A DNA stretch of 64,000 bases from positions 62,001-126,000 of the forward strand of contig QORU01000001.1 in NCBI GenBank assembly GCA_003574785.1, read 5' to 3'. Below are positions 53,969 to 62,780 of the stretch, piece by piece; position 1 is the first letter of the stretch, and the number at the start of each line of letters is the position of its first letter. The translations under genes and the position numbers were made by a program. The stretch is from Taklimakanibacter deserti. GTDB lineage: Bacteria > Pseudomonadota > Alphaproteobacteria > Rhizobiales > Aestuariivirgaceae. The notes beneath the pieces are model-generated. The model made no database searches. It saw only the letters and a list, made by a program, of their open reading frames with translations, and was not told the DNA's origin.

Positions 53969-54555
53969 CTTCTGAGCTCGAGAATATCGAGCTTTGATTC
54001 ATATTTGGGCGAGGGGAATTCGAGTCGCACGCTGTCCTCGTCTTGACGCACCACATAGGCGACCTGGTCGCGATCCGGATCGCTGCCATATTTCTTTGGC
54101 TTCTCATCGCCGTAGTAAAGTACGCCGAGATAGGTCAGCCGCGTGTCGCTGTCGGTATAGAAGGCTCCTGCGGTGCGCTGCGACCCGGTCAGCTTGTCGA
54201 GCTTCCAGCCCGAGCCATCGTCGCTGATGCGGCATTTGAACCAACCATAGACGGTGAGCGGCAGGTTGCCGCCGAGCTTCACGGTGCGGCACTGCCAGTC
54301 GCCGGTGAAGTCGAAGCCTTCCGAGAAAGCGAGGGTCTTGCCGGCGAGGATGGCGTCGAGAGTTGCAACGTCTTCCTTGCTGCCGCCCTTCTGCGCTTCG
54401 GCGATCGCTTCGGCGCGGACCTGGTCGAAGGAAGCCAAGCGAGCCTTGTCCGCCGCGGTCATGATCTTGTCGATCTCGCCATCGGCGGCGGCCGTGGCAG
54501 CCCAGCCGATCACGGCCAGGATCAAGCATCCGCTGCGTATAAAGTCCTTCAGCAT
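53965..54555 (-). CDS. DUF4893 secreted protein
   Basis: A 196-residue protein with a signal peptide (LKDFIRSGCLILAVIGWAATAAADG). The mature part fits DUF4893: GDWQCRTVKLGGNLPLTVYGWFKCRISDDGSGWKLDKLTGSQRTAGAFYTDSDTRLTYLG (about 90-150), then KKYGSDPDRDQVAYVVRQDEDSVRLEFPSPKYESKLDILELRR at the end (described as segments, both highly typical). Likely periplasmic; function unknown. GGAGAAT precedes ATG 54555. ATGA overlap with the FUSC gene suggests a joint envelope function, which is inference. Confidence 0.85.
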   Translation of the reverse strand: MLKDFIRSGCLILAVIGWAATAAADGEIDKIMTAADKARLASFDQVRAEAIAEAQKGGSKEDVATLDAILAGKTLAFSEGFDFTGDWQCRTVKLGGNLPLTVYGWFKCRISDDGSGWKLDKLTGSQRTAGAFYTDSDTRLTYLGVLYYGDEKPKKYGSDPDRDQVAYVVRQDEDSVRLEFPSPKYESKLDILELRR

Positions 54556-54765
54556 CACGGGATTCTCCAAAATGGTCCGGGAGATGATGGTAGAGACAGA
54601 GAGTTCCAGCAGCAAGCCCACGGCCCAAGTGAGCATTGGAGCGATTCCATTGTCGCGCCCGGTGCTCTATAGTGACGACACGGGATTACGTCACATGGCT
54701 TGGTGGAGACGAAAGCGGTTGGCAGAAGACAGGTATCCGCTTTTGAGCGAAGGAAGTCATGTTCC

Positions 54766-56769
54766 ATGACTTCCCGAGTGTCGCTCGTCTGGCTCGCCTT
54801 TCTCGCGATACTCCTGTCCGGGTGTGATTCTGCCGAGGATCTGGTGAACCGGAGATTGCCTCCCGTCCCGGTCGAGCAACACCGTGCAACCGCCATTCAA
54901 ACCGCACAGGCGGCTATTGCCGGCGTCGGCGACGCCAATGCCGGTTTCAACATCCGTATTGAAGATATCGCGGCCGCCGTGAATGCGAGCGGCTTCGCCG
55001 AAAGGCTTGGCGTCGGGCGGTTGACGATGCGGGGAGATCGCCAGCTCATTCTCGCGGAAACGGAAGTGGCGAGGAAGTTTTCCAAGGATGATTTTCCCGA
55101 GTTCGACGAAAACACGAAGAACCAGATCGACGCCCTGAAGCCCGAAATAAGGGGAAGAATTACCCTGGGGCTGGGTGTGGCCAGCGCACACTCTGATTCG
55201 AAAGATGGACGGCTCACGATCGGGCTTCGTTTGCTTCCGCTCTTCCGAAACATGGAAGTGGAGCACGTGGTTCTGGCCGGGGAGCTTGATGTCGATATCC
55301 TGGTGATGCTCATGAATCGCCTTGCCGACAAAGTTTCGGGCGAGTTGAGCCGCGTGGAATTTGCGAAAGTGTCCTTTCCGACAATTCCCTTCAAAGGGGC
55401 CGATCTTTCGCGCTCGATCGCATTCGGGAATGCCGATGGCGCTGGCGAAAGGATCATCTCGGCAAGGCCGCTCTCGTCGCCGATCCATTTGAGGTCGTTG
55501 GCCTGGCTCATCGATGGCTACAATGTCACAACCATTGCCGAACTTGCACCCCTCGGCACGTCGCCCGCCGCCGGCTCCACCGCTTCCGGCAAGGAGGACT
55601 ACAGTCGCCTGCAAACCGCGTTCGCCGGCAAGTTGGTGGAGGGCCTGGGCGTTGCAGGTCCAGCGTCAGGTACTTGGCTCGCGGTCAGCAAGCGGCTGGT
55701 CGCCGAACTCGTCAATGCCGCATTCGAGCAGGGGCAGCCTTGCTTTGGGGCGAAGGGTTTCTTGGCGGAGCGACCTTTCAGCAGCAAGATAGAGGTTCCC
55801 GCCGACACGGAAATGGACTGCACGCCGAAAATCGACTGCACGCCGATCAGAAATTGCGGCGCCGCAACCGTTTGCGAGCAAGCCGACGATTGCAAATCGA
55901 CGCGCGATTGCCAGGTGTGCGCGCTTGGTGCCTGTTTCAACGATCCGGCCTGCGAACGCATCAAGGCCACCACGAAATACAATTGCGAGGTCAGGAAAGC
56001 CGGGCGCAAGATCGAATGCGAACGCCTTGGGGCTCCGGCGAAGGCCGCATGTGAGACGGAGAGGGCAGCGGAGATGGCATCGTGCGAGGCACGAAAGTCC
56101 GCAAGAAGGCTCACTTGCGAGGCGGGAAAGCAAGGCCTCGAGAGGCTGGCGGGAACCGGAAATGTTGCCGATCTTGCCGGGAGGATTGGCGGGTCGGCGG
56201 ATATGTCCGTCTGCTTGAAGGAATTTTCGGTGGCGCCTTCGCTGGAGAGATTGGCGGCCTCGGCAATCGTGAGCGGGAAAGGAGCCGTCGATCTCGGGAT
56301 CAAATACGTTCCTCGGGAGATCGCCCGATATTTCACCTGCCAGTTTGCGTGGACCGAAGACAAGCACCTCAAGGTCGCCATCCCCGAGCAGCCTGCCAAG
56401 CTCGATGCAAGCCTGGCGCTTGACGCGTCGACATCAAACGCAACGCTGAACGCCAAGATCGAGACCTCGGCACTCATCGCCCATATGCGCCCCGGTCCCC
56501 GTGAACTGCTCCTCGGAAGCTACGACATGCGCGCCGCCTGTGCACCGGTCGATGCGATGATCCATGAGATGACATTGGACGTCACGAAGTCAGTCCCCGA
56601 GATCGGCGGAGATTTCAGGCTGCCGGGAGAGAGCCGTATGCTTGCCCTGACATTGGAGCCGGCGACATTTCATATTTCCGGCACGAATGTGGTTGCCAAA
56701 GCAGCCTATGCTTCGAACGCGAAGGCTCTCATTCTCACCGCTGACCAGACGAGTGTCCCTGCCAACTAA
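54766..56769 (+). CDS. large cysteine-rich lipoprotein of unknown function
   Basis: A 667-residue protein starting MTSRVSLVWLAFLAILLSGC, a lipoprotein signal with lipobox LSGC (Cys20). Residues ~40-340 are a mixed domain with beta-rich stretches. Residues 352-451 contain 15 Cys in regular order: Cys352, 358, 364, 370, 376, 382 (every 6), then 385, 390, 396, and Cys396, 407, 418, 429, 440, 451 (every 11), each of these six followed by Glu. The C-terminal ~170 residues look beta-rich again. AGGAAG precedes the ATG. No family recognised. The stop overlaps that of the L,D-transpeptidase gene in CTAA. Likely an envelope protein with a disulfide- or metal-bearing helix; function unknown. Confidence 0.75.
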   Translation: MTSRVSLVWLAFLAILLSGCDSAEDLVNRRLPPVPVEQHRATAIQTAQAAIAGVGDANAGFNIRIEDIAAAVNASGFAERLGVGRLTMRGDRQLILAETEVARKFSKDDFPEFDENTKNQIDALKPEIRGRITLGLGVASAHSDSKDGRLTIGLRLLPLFRNMEVEHVVLAGELDVDILVMLMNRLADKVSGELSRVEFAKVSFPTIPFKGADLSRSIAFGNADGAGERIISARPLSSPIHLRSLAWLIDGYNVTTIAELAPLGTSPAAGSTASGKEDYSRLQTAFAGKLVEGLGVAGPASGTWLAVSKRLVAELVNAAFEQGQPCFGAKGFLAERPFSSKIEVPADTEMDCTPKIDCTPIRNCGAATVCEQADDCKSTRDCQVCALGACFNDPACERIKATTKYNCEVRKAGRKIECERLGAPAKAACETERAAEMASCEARKSARRLTCEAGKQGLERLAGTGNVADLAGRIGGSADMSVCLKEFSVAPSLERLAASAIVSGKGAVDLGIKYVPREIARYFTCQFAWTEDKHLKVAIPEQPAKLDASLALDASTSNATLNAKIETSALIAHMRPGPRELLLGSYDMRAACAPVDAMIHEMTLDVTKSVPEIGGDFRLPGESRMLALTLEPATFHISGTNVVAKAAYASNAKALILTADQTSVPAN

Positions 56770-58028
56770 TACTCGCTGCGCGGCTGCGGCTGGCCGGTGA
56801 CGAAGCCGGTGTCGTCGAGATGATAGATGTCGGGGCGGAAATGGATGCGACCGTCCTCGGTGGCCCAGGCGGTGAGATACATGATCCGCAGATCGGGCCC
56901 GTTCCTGACCGGCTTGTCGAGGCGCCGGCCGCTCGTGGCGATGTTCTCGATCATATCGGCATTGAAGCCGTCCTGGCCGGACAGGATCCAATCGACCAGC
57001 ACATCGACGCGGTCGACCCGGATGCAGCCCGAGCTCAGATAGCGGGCATTCTGGCCGAACAATTCGCGCGTCGGCGTGTCATGCAGATAGACCGAATATT
57101 TGTTGGGGAAGTTGATCTTGACGGTCGCCATGGCGTTCTGGTCGCCAGGATCCTGGCGGAACAGGAAGAGGTTGCTCGGCGTCGATGCCCAATCGACATA
57201 GCGGGGATCGACCTCGCGGCCCGTCGCCTTCTCGATGACGCGGACGCGCATCTTGCTCAAGGCGTCCGGATCCTTGGCGAGCTTGGGCAGGAGGTCGCGC
57301 CTGACGATGGAGTCGGGCGCGGTCCAGTAAGGGTTGAAGTTGATGTCGCTGATCCGGCTCATCAGCACGGGCGAGGGGCGGTCGATCTTGCCGGCGACGA
57401 TATTGTGCCTTGAGTAGACGGCGCCGAAATTCACCGCCTCGAGCTGGGCCGAGGGGATGTTCACCAGGATGTAGCGGGGACCGAGCTTCGCGGCATAGGT
57501 CGCGACGCGCGGGCGGTTGATGTGCAATTGCCGCAAGCGCGCGCCGGCCGGGACATTGAGCTCGGCCAGCGTGCGGTCGTCGAGCTTGCCGGTGGTGGCG
57601 AGGCCGTGATTGGACTGGAAGGCCCTGACCGCATTGCGGACCTCGAGCGAGAACTTTTCCGGCACGTCGACATCGAGGCTCTCGGGCGGCAGATAGCCTT
57701 CCGCCACCAGCCGCTGGCGCAGGAAGACGACCTGCCGGCTGACATCGCCTTTCTCCAGGCCGTGTTCGCTGACCGTCGGCCAGCCGCCGATGCGGGTGAT
57801 GTGCTCATACATGGCGACCGCGGCATCCATGGCCTGAGGCGATGCCGGGGTCAGAAGCGCTGCCTGGCTGTCGCTGCCTAAGATCTCGGTCTGGGTGGCG
57901 AGCTTGCCATCGGGCGCCTTGCGCGTGAGCGAGCTGATGGAGCCCGTATATTCAGGCGATTGGGCCCAGGCGGAGGTGCCAAAGCCCATGCAGAGCAGGA
58001 AAGCGAGAGCGGAAAGCGGCCGTGTCAT
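56766..58028 (-). CDS. L,D-transpeptidase (YcbB-like)
   Basis: A 420-residue periplasmic enzyme. Signal peptide 1-22 (ending AWA). A peptidoglycan-binding domain (about 75-160, VVFLRQRLVAEGYL, VRAFQSNHGLATTGKLDDRTLAELNV) precedes the YkuD catalytic domain with FNPYWTAPDSIVRRDLLPK, YSVYLHDTPTRELFGQNARYLSSGCIRVDRV (His and catalytic Cys of HxG..SxGCxR). It forms 3-3 cross-links in peptidoglycan or attaches proteins. The order peptidoglycan-binding then YkuD matches YcbB/LdtD-type enzymes, though this form is shorter than E. coli LdtD. Confidence 0.9.
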   Translation of the reverse strand: MTRPLSALAFLLCMGFGTSAWAQSPEYTGSISSLTRKAPDGKLATQTEILGSDSQAALLTPASPQAMDAAVAMYEHITRIGGWPTVSEHGLEKGDVSRQVVFLRQRLVAEGYLPPESLDVDVPEKFSLEVRNAVRAFQSNHGLATTGKLDDRTLAELNVPAGARLRQLHINRPRVATYAAKLGPRYILVNIPSAQLEAVNFGAVYSRHNIVAGKIDRPSPVLMSRISDINFNPYWTAPDSIVRRDLLPKLAKDPDALSKMRVRVIEKATGREVDPRYVDWASTPSNLFLFRQDPGDQNAMATVKINFPNKYSVYLHDTPTRELFGQNARYLSSGCIRVDRVDVLVDWILSGQDGFNADMIENIATSGRRLDKPVRNGPDLRIMYLTAWATEDGRIHFRPDIYHLDDTGFVTGQPQPRSEY

Positions 58029-58088
58029 GATCGAAGATGTCCCTGGATCCCCCTAGAGACTCTGCGATCTTGGTAAACCGATGCTTAA

Positions 58089-60143
58089 TTAACCGTTCGC
58101 CAGCGCAATCATTTCTCTGCGGAAGGGTACTTCCAGGACATCACGGGGCTTTGCGTCGAATTCCTCGGCGAAACGTCGCCCGGCATAGACGGCATGGGCA
58201 ATGGCCGCCGGCGCCCAGGCATCGCCAATGGCCGTCACCGGGGCGCCCTTCTGCTTGAGGTCGAGATAAAGCGCGTCGTCGGCTTTGCGCGAGGTGACGA
58301 GGACGACATTCGCCGTTTCATGCCGGCGTTCCTTGCCCGAATAGACGCAGGCGGTGACGAGGCCTTGCGCGTCGACCCTCGAGAGGGCTTCGCTCGTATG
58401 GATCGCCACGCCGAGCTCGATGAGGCGCGCCTGGATGAATTTCTGCTCCATGGTGTTGGCGGTATAGGCGGCGGCGACCGAGGCCGGCGTGACATAGATG
58501 ACCTTCGTCCCCGATTTCACCAGCAATTCGGCGAGGACGCTCGCCATATAATAATGGTCGTCGTCGAAAATGACGGCCTCGGCGCCCTTGGGCTTCGTGC
58601 CTGCCATGAGATCGTCGGGGGTCAGCACATTCGCTGCGGCATCGACCGCGACCGGCCCATATTGATGATGGCCGGCGCCGTCGCGGCGCCATTTGGCGCC
58701 GGTGGCGCAGACGATGTGATCGGCGCCGAATTCGAGCGCCGTATCGGCAGTGAGGTCGCTTTCGAGATAGAGATCGACATTGGGCATCTTGCCGATCTGC
58801 AGCAGGCGCCAGTCGCGTACCCGGCCCCAGGCGGAAAGGCCGGGGAGGCGGCATTCGCGCGCGACGCGGCCGCCGGCCTCGCGCGCCTTATCCGCTATGG
58901 TCACCCGGTAGCCGCGCTGGCCCAGCGCCCGGCCGGCCTCGAGCCCCGCGGGGCCTGAGCCGATGATCAGGATCTGGGCATCCCGCTCTTTCTTGCGGAT
59001 GCGCTCGGGATGCCAGCCCTTGCGCCATTCCTCGCCCATCGACGGATTCTGGGTGCAGCGTATGGGGGTTTTCGTCCAATCGCCGGTCACGCAGATATTG
59101 CAGCCGATGCATTCGCGGATGTCGTCGAGGCGGCCTTCCTCGATCTTCTTCGGCAGGTAAGGGTCGGCGATCGAGGGCCTGGCCGCGCCGATCATGTCCA
59201 TGATGCCCTGGCGGATGACGCGCACCATCGTATCGGGCGAGGTGTAGCGCCCGACGCCGACCACCGGCTTCGTGGTGAGCTTCTTGACGCCCTTGATATA
59301 GGGCTCCTGGAAGCCTTCCTCGGCGAAGCGCGAGGTCTGCGAATCTTTGGGCCAGGCCGCGAGCGACAGGTCCCAGAGATCGGGCAGCTCAGCCATCATG
59401 GCGATGGCGTCCTCGACCTCCTTGGGCTCGAGCCCCGCCTCACCCATGAATTCGCTCATCGCGATGCGCACCGGCACGCCGCAGGTGTCGCCGACCGCGT
59501 CCTTCGTGTCCTCGATGACCTCGCGCAAGAGGCGGGCGCGGTTGGCGAGCGTACCGCCATATTCATCGCTGCGGTCATTGGTGGCGCGCGACAGGAACTG
59601 CTGGAAGATGCCAAGCCCGTGGCCGGCATAGACATAGATGAGGTCATAGCCCGCCTCTTTGCCGCGCAAGGCCGCGGCGCGGTGGATCTTGCGCAGGTTC
59701 CTGATGTCGTCCTTGTCCATGGCGCGGGCATGGACGGGATCGAAATGATAGGAGGAGGCGGTCATCGCCATGGGCGCCATCGGCGCCTCACGCGAATAGA
59801 GGTTCACCGCGGTGAAGCCCGAATGGCAGAGCTCCAGCCCGGCCAGCGATCCATGCTCGTGGATCTTGTCGGCGATGCGGGCGAGGGTCGGGATGTCGCG
59901 ATCGTCCCAGTTGCGCAATTCGACATAGGGCGCCACGTCGCTACCATGATGGATCTCCACCATCTCGGTGCAGACGACGCCCCAGCCGCCTTCCGCCTTC
60001 ATGCCGCGCATAGCGGCGAGGGAAGAAACATCGCGATAGCCCATGCCATTGCAATGCGGGACCTGATAGAAGCGGTTGCGGGCGGTAACGGGGCCGATGC
60101 GAATGGGCTCGAAGAGAATGTCGTAACGGGAGTCGCGGGTCAT
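58089..60143 (-). CDS. NADH:flavin oxidoreductase with Fe-S cluster (TMADH-like)
   Basis: A 684-residue, three-domain flavoprotein. Residues 1-380 are an Old Yellow-type FMN TIM barrel (LFEPIRIGPVTARNRFYQVPHCNGMG; AGHGLGIFQQFLSRATNDRSDEYGG). A 4Fe-4S site follows: C-x2-C-x2-C-x11-C beginning CIGCNIC. Then an FAD/NAD(P) domain: ILIIGSGPAGLEAGRALGQRGYRVTIADK. The layout is that of trimethylamine/dimethylamine dehydrogenases, histamine dehydrogenase, 2,4-dienoyl-CoA reductase and N-methylproline demethylases. Lys/His-Asp details cannot separate these. The start ATG 60143 has AGGA ahead. Oxidative removal of N-methyl groups is a reasonable guess only. Confidence 0.85.
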   Translation of the reverse strand: MTRDSRYDILFEPIRIGPVTARNRFYQVPHCNGMGYRDVSSLAAMRGMKAEGGWGVVCTEMVEIHHGSDVAPYVELRNWDDRDIPTLARIADKIHEHGSLAGLELCHSGFTAVNLYSREAPMAPMAMTASSYHFDPVHARAMDKDDIRNLRKIHRAAALRGKEAGYDLIYVYAGHGLGIFQQFLSRATNDRSDEYGGTLANRARLLREVIEDTKDAVGDTCGVPVRIAMSEFMGEAGLEPKEVEDAIAMMAELPDLWDLSLAAWPKDSQTSRFAEEGFQEPYIKGVKKLTTKPVVGVGRYTSPDTMVRVIRQGIMDMIGAARPSIADPYLPKKIEEGRLDDIRECIGCNICVTGDWTKTPIRCTQNPSMGEEWRKGWHPERIRKKERDAQILIIGSGPAGLEAGRALGQRGYRVTIADKAREAGGRVARECRLPGLSAWGRVRDWRLLQIGKMPNVDLYLESDLTADTALEFGADHIVCATGAKWRRDGAGHHQYGPVAVDAAANVLTPDDLMAGTKPKGAEAVIFDDDHYYMASVLAELLVKSGTKVIYVTPASVAAAYTANTMEQKFIQARLIELGVAIHTSEALSRVDAQGLVTACVYSGKERRHETANVVLVTSRKADDALYLDLKQKGAPVTAIGDAWAPAAIAHAVYAGRRFAEEFDAKPRDVLEVPFRREMIALANG

Positions 60144-60263
60144 GAAAGGTCCTGCCAAAAGGGGACCATTCTGTACCAATGACGAACCAATTCCGCCAGC
60201 CCGGCGGAAATCTCGAACACTTTTGGCTACATAACCCTTATCAAACGATTAGACCTTCCCCTC

Positions 60264-60977
60264 ATGAACGACCAACGCCCTGCCGCGCTGACGCCTTACC
60301 CGATCTCTTTTCTCGATCTTCACTTGCGGTCGGGCTTGTGGGCCTTTGCCCAAGCCGAAAAGCCGCGGATCGGGGACCATTGGCGCAAGCTCGCCGACCA
60401 AAACCCCAAAATCTGGAACGGCGATGTCTTGATCTGCACGAGCGTCGTGCTGAAAGACGGCGGGCTCAAAGGCGATTTCATCAAGACCGATTATGCGAGT
60501 TTCGTCGCGTGGCGCGATTGGGGCTGGCCCGATCGGACCGTCTGCAACGTCTTCGGCTCGGCCGCCGTCCTCAGCGCCGACAAGGCCGTGCTCTATGGGC
60601 GCATGGCGGGCCACACGCTCAATGCCGGCAAGGTCTATCCGCCCGGCGGATCGCTCGAGATGAAGGACGTCACGTCGGATGGCCGCGTCGATGTGATGGG
60701 CTCGATCACCCGCGAGCTCGAGGAGGAGACCGGCCTCAAGGCGGCCGACGCCGCAAGAGGTGAGCTGCTCGCGATCTTCGATGAACACCGCGTGTCGGTC
60801 GCCCAGGTGTTCCACTTCGCCGAGCCCGCCGAAGCGCTGGCGGCCAGGGTCAGGCACTATCTGCATTCCGCCCATGAGGACGAATTGAGCGACATCGAGA
60901 TCATCACTCAGGCCTCGCGCTTCGATTCGACCATGCCCTATGCGATTGCGCTGGCACGATACTTGACCGGGACTTGA
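60264..60977 (+). CDS. Nudix hydrolase with an enlarged Nudix box
   Basis: A 237-residue Nudix-fold protein. The box reads PPGGSLEMKD then 14 residues (VTSDGRVDVMGSIT) then RELEEETGL. In the standard box (G-x5-E-x7-REUxEExGU) the first Glu is Asp here and the middle x7 is x14, so there is a 7-residue insertion; the metal-binding REXXEE part is intact. The N-terminal ~95 residues (LHLRSGLWAFAQAEKPRIGDHW) are not part of the core fold. Such proteins hydrolyse nucleoside diphosphates linked to X; substrate unknown. It is divergent from the flavin oxidoreductase gene with 120 bp between. Confidence 0.82.
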   Translation: MNDQRPAALTPYPISFLDLHLRSGLWAFAQAEKPRIGDHWRKLADQNPKIWNGDVLICTSVVLKDGGLKGDFIKTDYASFVAWRDWGWPDRTVCNVFGSAAVLSADKAVLYGRMAGHTLNAGKVYPPGGSLEMKDVTSDGRVDVMGSITRELEEETGLKAADAARGELLAIFDEHRVSVAQVFHFAEPAEALAARVRHYLHSAHEDELSDIEIITQASRFDSTMPYAIALARYLTGT

Positions 60978-61062
60978 ATTGCGAAACCCTGCTTTCGGGG
61001 GCCAGCCGCATCTCTGGCCCCCGTCCCCGGTCGCGATCCATTGCAAAGTTCGTTGCCCGCGT

Positions 61063-62394
61063 TCAAACTTTGCCGTCACCCTCGAGATAGCCGTGCTTGC
61101 GGGTGTCGGGCATCCACAGGGCGGCAAGCAGGGCGATGCCGACAATCGCGGCGACATACCATGGGAACATATTTCCTATTCCAGCGGATTTGGTCCACAA
61201 GGCAACATACTCGGCAGTGCCGCCGAAGAGCGCATTGGCAATCGCGTAGGGCAAACCGACCCCAAGGGCGCGAACCTCAGGCGGAAACAGCTCAGCCTTC
61301 ACCACACCGCTGATCGATGTGTAGAAAGCCCCGATCACCAGCGCGATCAGCACCAGCGCAAAAGCGGCCAACGAGGTCGTCACCGTGCCCAGCGTGTACA
61401 GCAACGGTACCGCTGCGACCACGCCAAGGCCCCCGAAAAACACCAGGTTTTGCCGGCGGCCGATGCGGTCGGACAGCATTCCGAAAACCGGCTGCAGCAG
61501 CATGAATATGACCAATGCGCCGGTCATGATCGTGCTGACGATGCTCGGATCCATCTTGGCCGTATTGACGAGATATTTCTGCATGTAGGTCGTGAAGGTA
61601 TAGAAATAGAGCGAACCGCCCATGGTGAGGCCGATGGTGATCAGCAGGGCCTTCTTGTGGGGCAGCAATCCGCGCAGGGACCCGGCTTCCTTGTGGCGCA
61701 GCGCGTTCTTATCGGCGGTCTCCTCGAGGGAGCGGCGCAAATACATTGCGACCACCGCCAGAACCGCGCCGAGGACGAACGGAATGCGCCAGCCCCAGGA
61801 CTTCAGGGCTTCTTCATCCAGCGTCTGTTGAAGTCCCATCAGCACGAGAAGCGCCGTGAGTTGCCCGCCGATCAGCGTCACGTACTGGAATGAGGAGTAG
61901 AAGCCACGCTGCCCTTTGCCGGCAACCTCGCTCATATAGGTTGCCGCGGTTCCATATTCGCCACCCACCGACAGGCCCTGCGCCAGGCGCGCCACAAGCA
62001 GGAGAAGCGGAGCTGCGGCGCCGATCGCATCGAAGGTCGGAAGCAGGGCGATCATCAGCGAGCCCGTGCACATCAGGAGCACCGAAGCCACCATCGACAC
62101 CTTGCGGCCACGGGCATCCGCCAGCCAGCCGAACAGCCAGCCGCCGAGAGGCCGCATGAAGAAGCCTACCGCAAAGATGCCGGCCGTCGCCAGAAGCTGG
62201 CTGGTCTGGTCGCCCTTTGGAAAGAAGGCTTGCGCAAAATATATGGAAGTGAAGGCATAGGCATAGAAGTCATACCATTCCACCAGATTGCCCGACGATG
62301 CTCCGATGATGGCCTTGATCCGGCGAGCTTTGCTCATCCCGGAATCCGGCGTTCTGTCCAAAACGCCTGCTTCAGCGTGCTCGATTACGCTCAT
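61063..62394 (-). CDS. MHS-family MFS transporter, dicarboxylate/alpha-ketoglutarate permease-like
   Basis: A 443-residue, 12-helix symporter of the metabolite:H+ symporter group (KgtP/ProP/ShiA type). Diagnostic: [28 protein letters not shown] at the start, [25 protein letters not shown] motif A ([20 protein letters not shown]), and [21 protein letters not shown]. It resembles alpha-ketoglutarate permease more than proline/betaine permeases in these segments. It is divergent from a DctB-like sensor kinase and preceded by a good sigma-54 promoter at 62441-62457, so it is probably induced by a C4- or C5-dicarboxylate through that two-component system. Confidence 0.87.
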   Translation of the reverse strand: MSVIEHAEAGVLDRTPDSGMSKARRIKAIIGASSGNLVEWYDFYAYAFTSIYFAQAFFPKGDQTSQLLATAGIFAVGFFMRPLGGWLFGWLADARGRKVSMVASVLLMCTGSLMIALLPTFDAIGAAAPLLLLVARLAQGLSVGGEYGTAATYMSEVAGKGQRGFYSSFQYVTLIGGQLTALLVLMGLQQTLDEEALKSWGWRIPFVLGAVLAVVAMYLRRSLEETADKNALRHKEAGSLRGLLPHKKALLITIGLTMGGSLYFYTFTTYMQKYLVNTAKMDPSIVSTIMTGALVIFMLLQPVFGMLSDRIGRRQNLVFFGGLGVVAAVPLLYTLGTVTTSLAAFALVLIALVIGAFYTSISGVVKAELFPPEVRALGVGLPYAIANALFGGTAEYVALWTKSAGIGNMFPWYVAAIVGIALLAALWMPDTRKHGYLEGDGKV

Positions 62395-62440
62395 GAGGTT
62401 CCTCCCTGATTCGCCGTCGCAATGACGGCGGCGACCAGGA

Positions 62441-62457
62441 ACGCAATTCCCATGCCA
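62441..62457 (-). promoter_or_regulatory. sigma-54 (RpoN) promoter of the MHS transporter gene
   Basis: Read leftward: TGGCATGGGAATTGCGT. The GG (-24) and GC (-12) are exactly 10 bp apart, as required for RpoN (consensus TGGCAC-N5-TTGC). Transcription would start near 62431, about 37 bp before the ATG at 62394. The position and spacing are right; the third to sixth bases match TGGCAC at five of six. Confidence 0.7.
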
Positions 62458-62469
62458 GACGAGTCGGAT

Positions 62470-62555
62470 CGGAATTCGCTACGAATCCGTTTGGTTCATG
62501 AGTAACACAAGCCGGGCTGGCAGAATTCAGCCCACGAAGTTGGCAAAAAATTGCC
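62470..62555. promoter_or_regulatory. cluster of inverted repeats between divergent sigma-54 promoters
   Basis: Three palindromes in 86 bp: CGGAATTCG-CTA-CGAATCCG (62470-62489, one extra base in the left arm), GGGCTG-N8-CAGCCC (62514-62533) and GGCAA-AAAA-TTGCC (62542-62555). They lie upstream of both sigma-54 elements, where enhancer-binding activators of the DctD/NtrC class bind as dimers. Which of them is the real activator site cannot be told. Confidence 0.5.
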
Positions 62556-62617
62556 GAGGATCAACCGCCCCAGCACATCCCTGATGGCATTGGCACCGTT
62601 TTCCTTCCTTTCGGCCA

Positions 62618-62633
62618 TGGCATGAAAGTTGCT
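62618..62633 (+). promoter_or_regulatory. second sigma-54 (RpoN) promoter, facing the sensor kinase gene
   Basis: TGGCATGAAAGTTGCT, with GG and GC 10 bp apart, fits the RpoN consensus. A start near 62644 would leave a leader of about 137 nt before the kinase TTG at 62781. An 18-codon frame (62671-62727, MDLPQERCLDC...) lies in that leader but has no good ribosome site. A similar-looking GG/GC pair at 62542 has 9-bp spacing and is not counted. Confidence 0.6.
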
Positions 62634-62780
62634 ATATATCCCTAGGAGGATACGTCTATCGGTAACGGTAGATGGATTTGCCGCAAGAAAGATGCTTGGA
62701 TTGCCTGCGCCTCATAACGAGCAGATGAGCTGTTCGATCTCAAGATAGAGCCGGCGCGGAATGATGGGAGGAAACGTGGC

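Noticed and set aside
52892..54046. 384-codon plus-strand frame opposite FUSC
   Set aside because: Antisense to a membrane protein with clear hydrophobic helices; product is Gly/Asp/His-rich.
62541..62555. Third sigma-54-like element TGGCAAAAAATTGCC
   Set aside because: GG-to-GC spacing is 9 bp, not the required 10; it is a palindrome and more likely an activator site.
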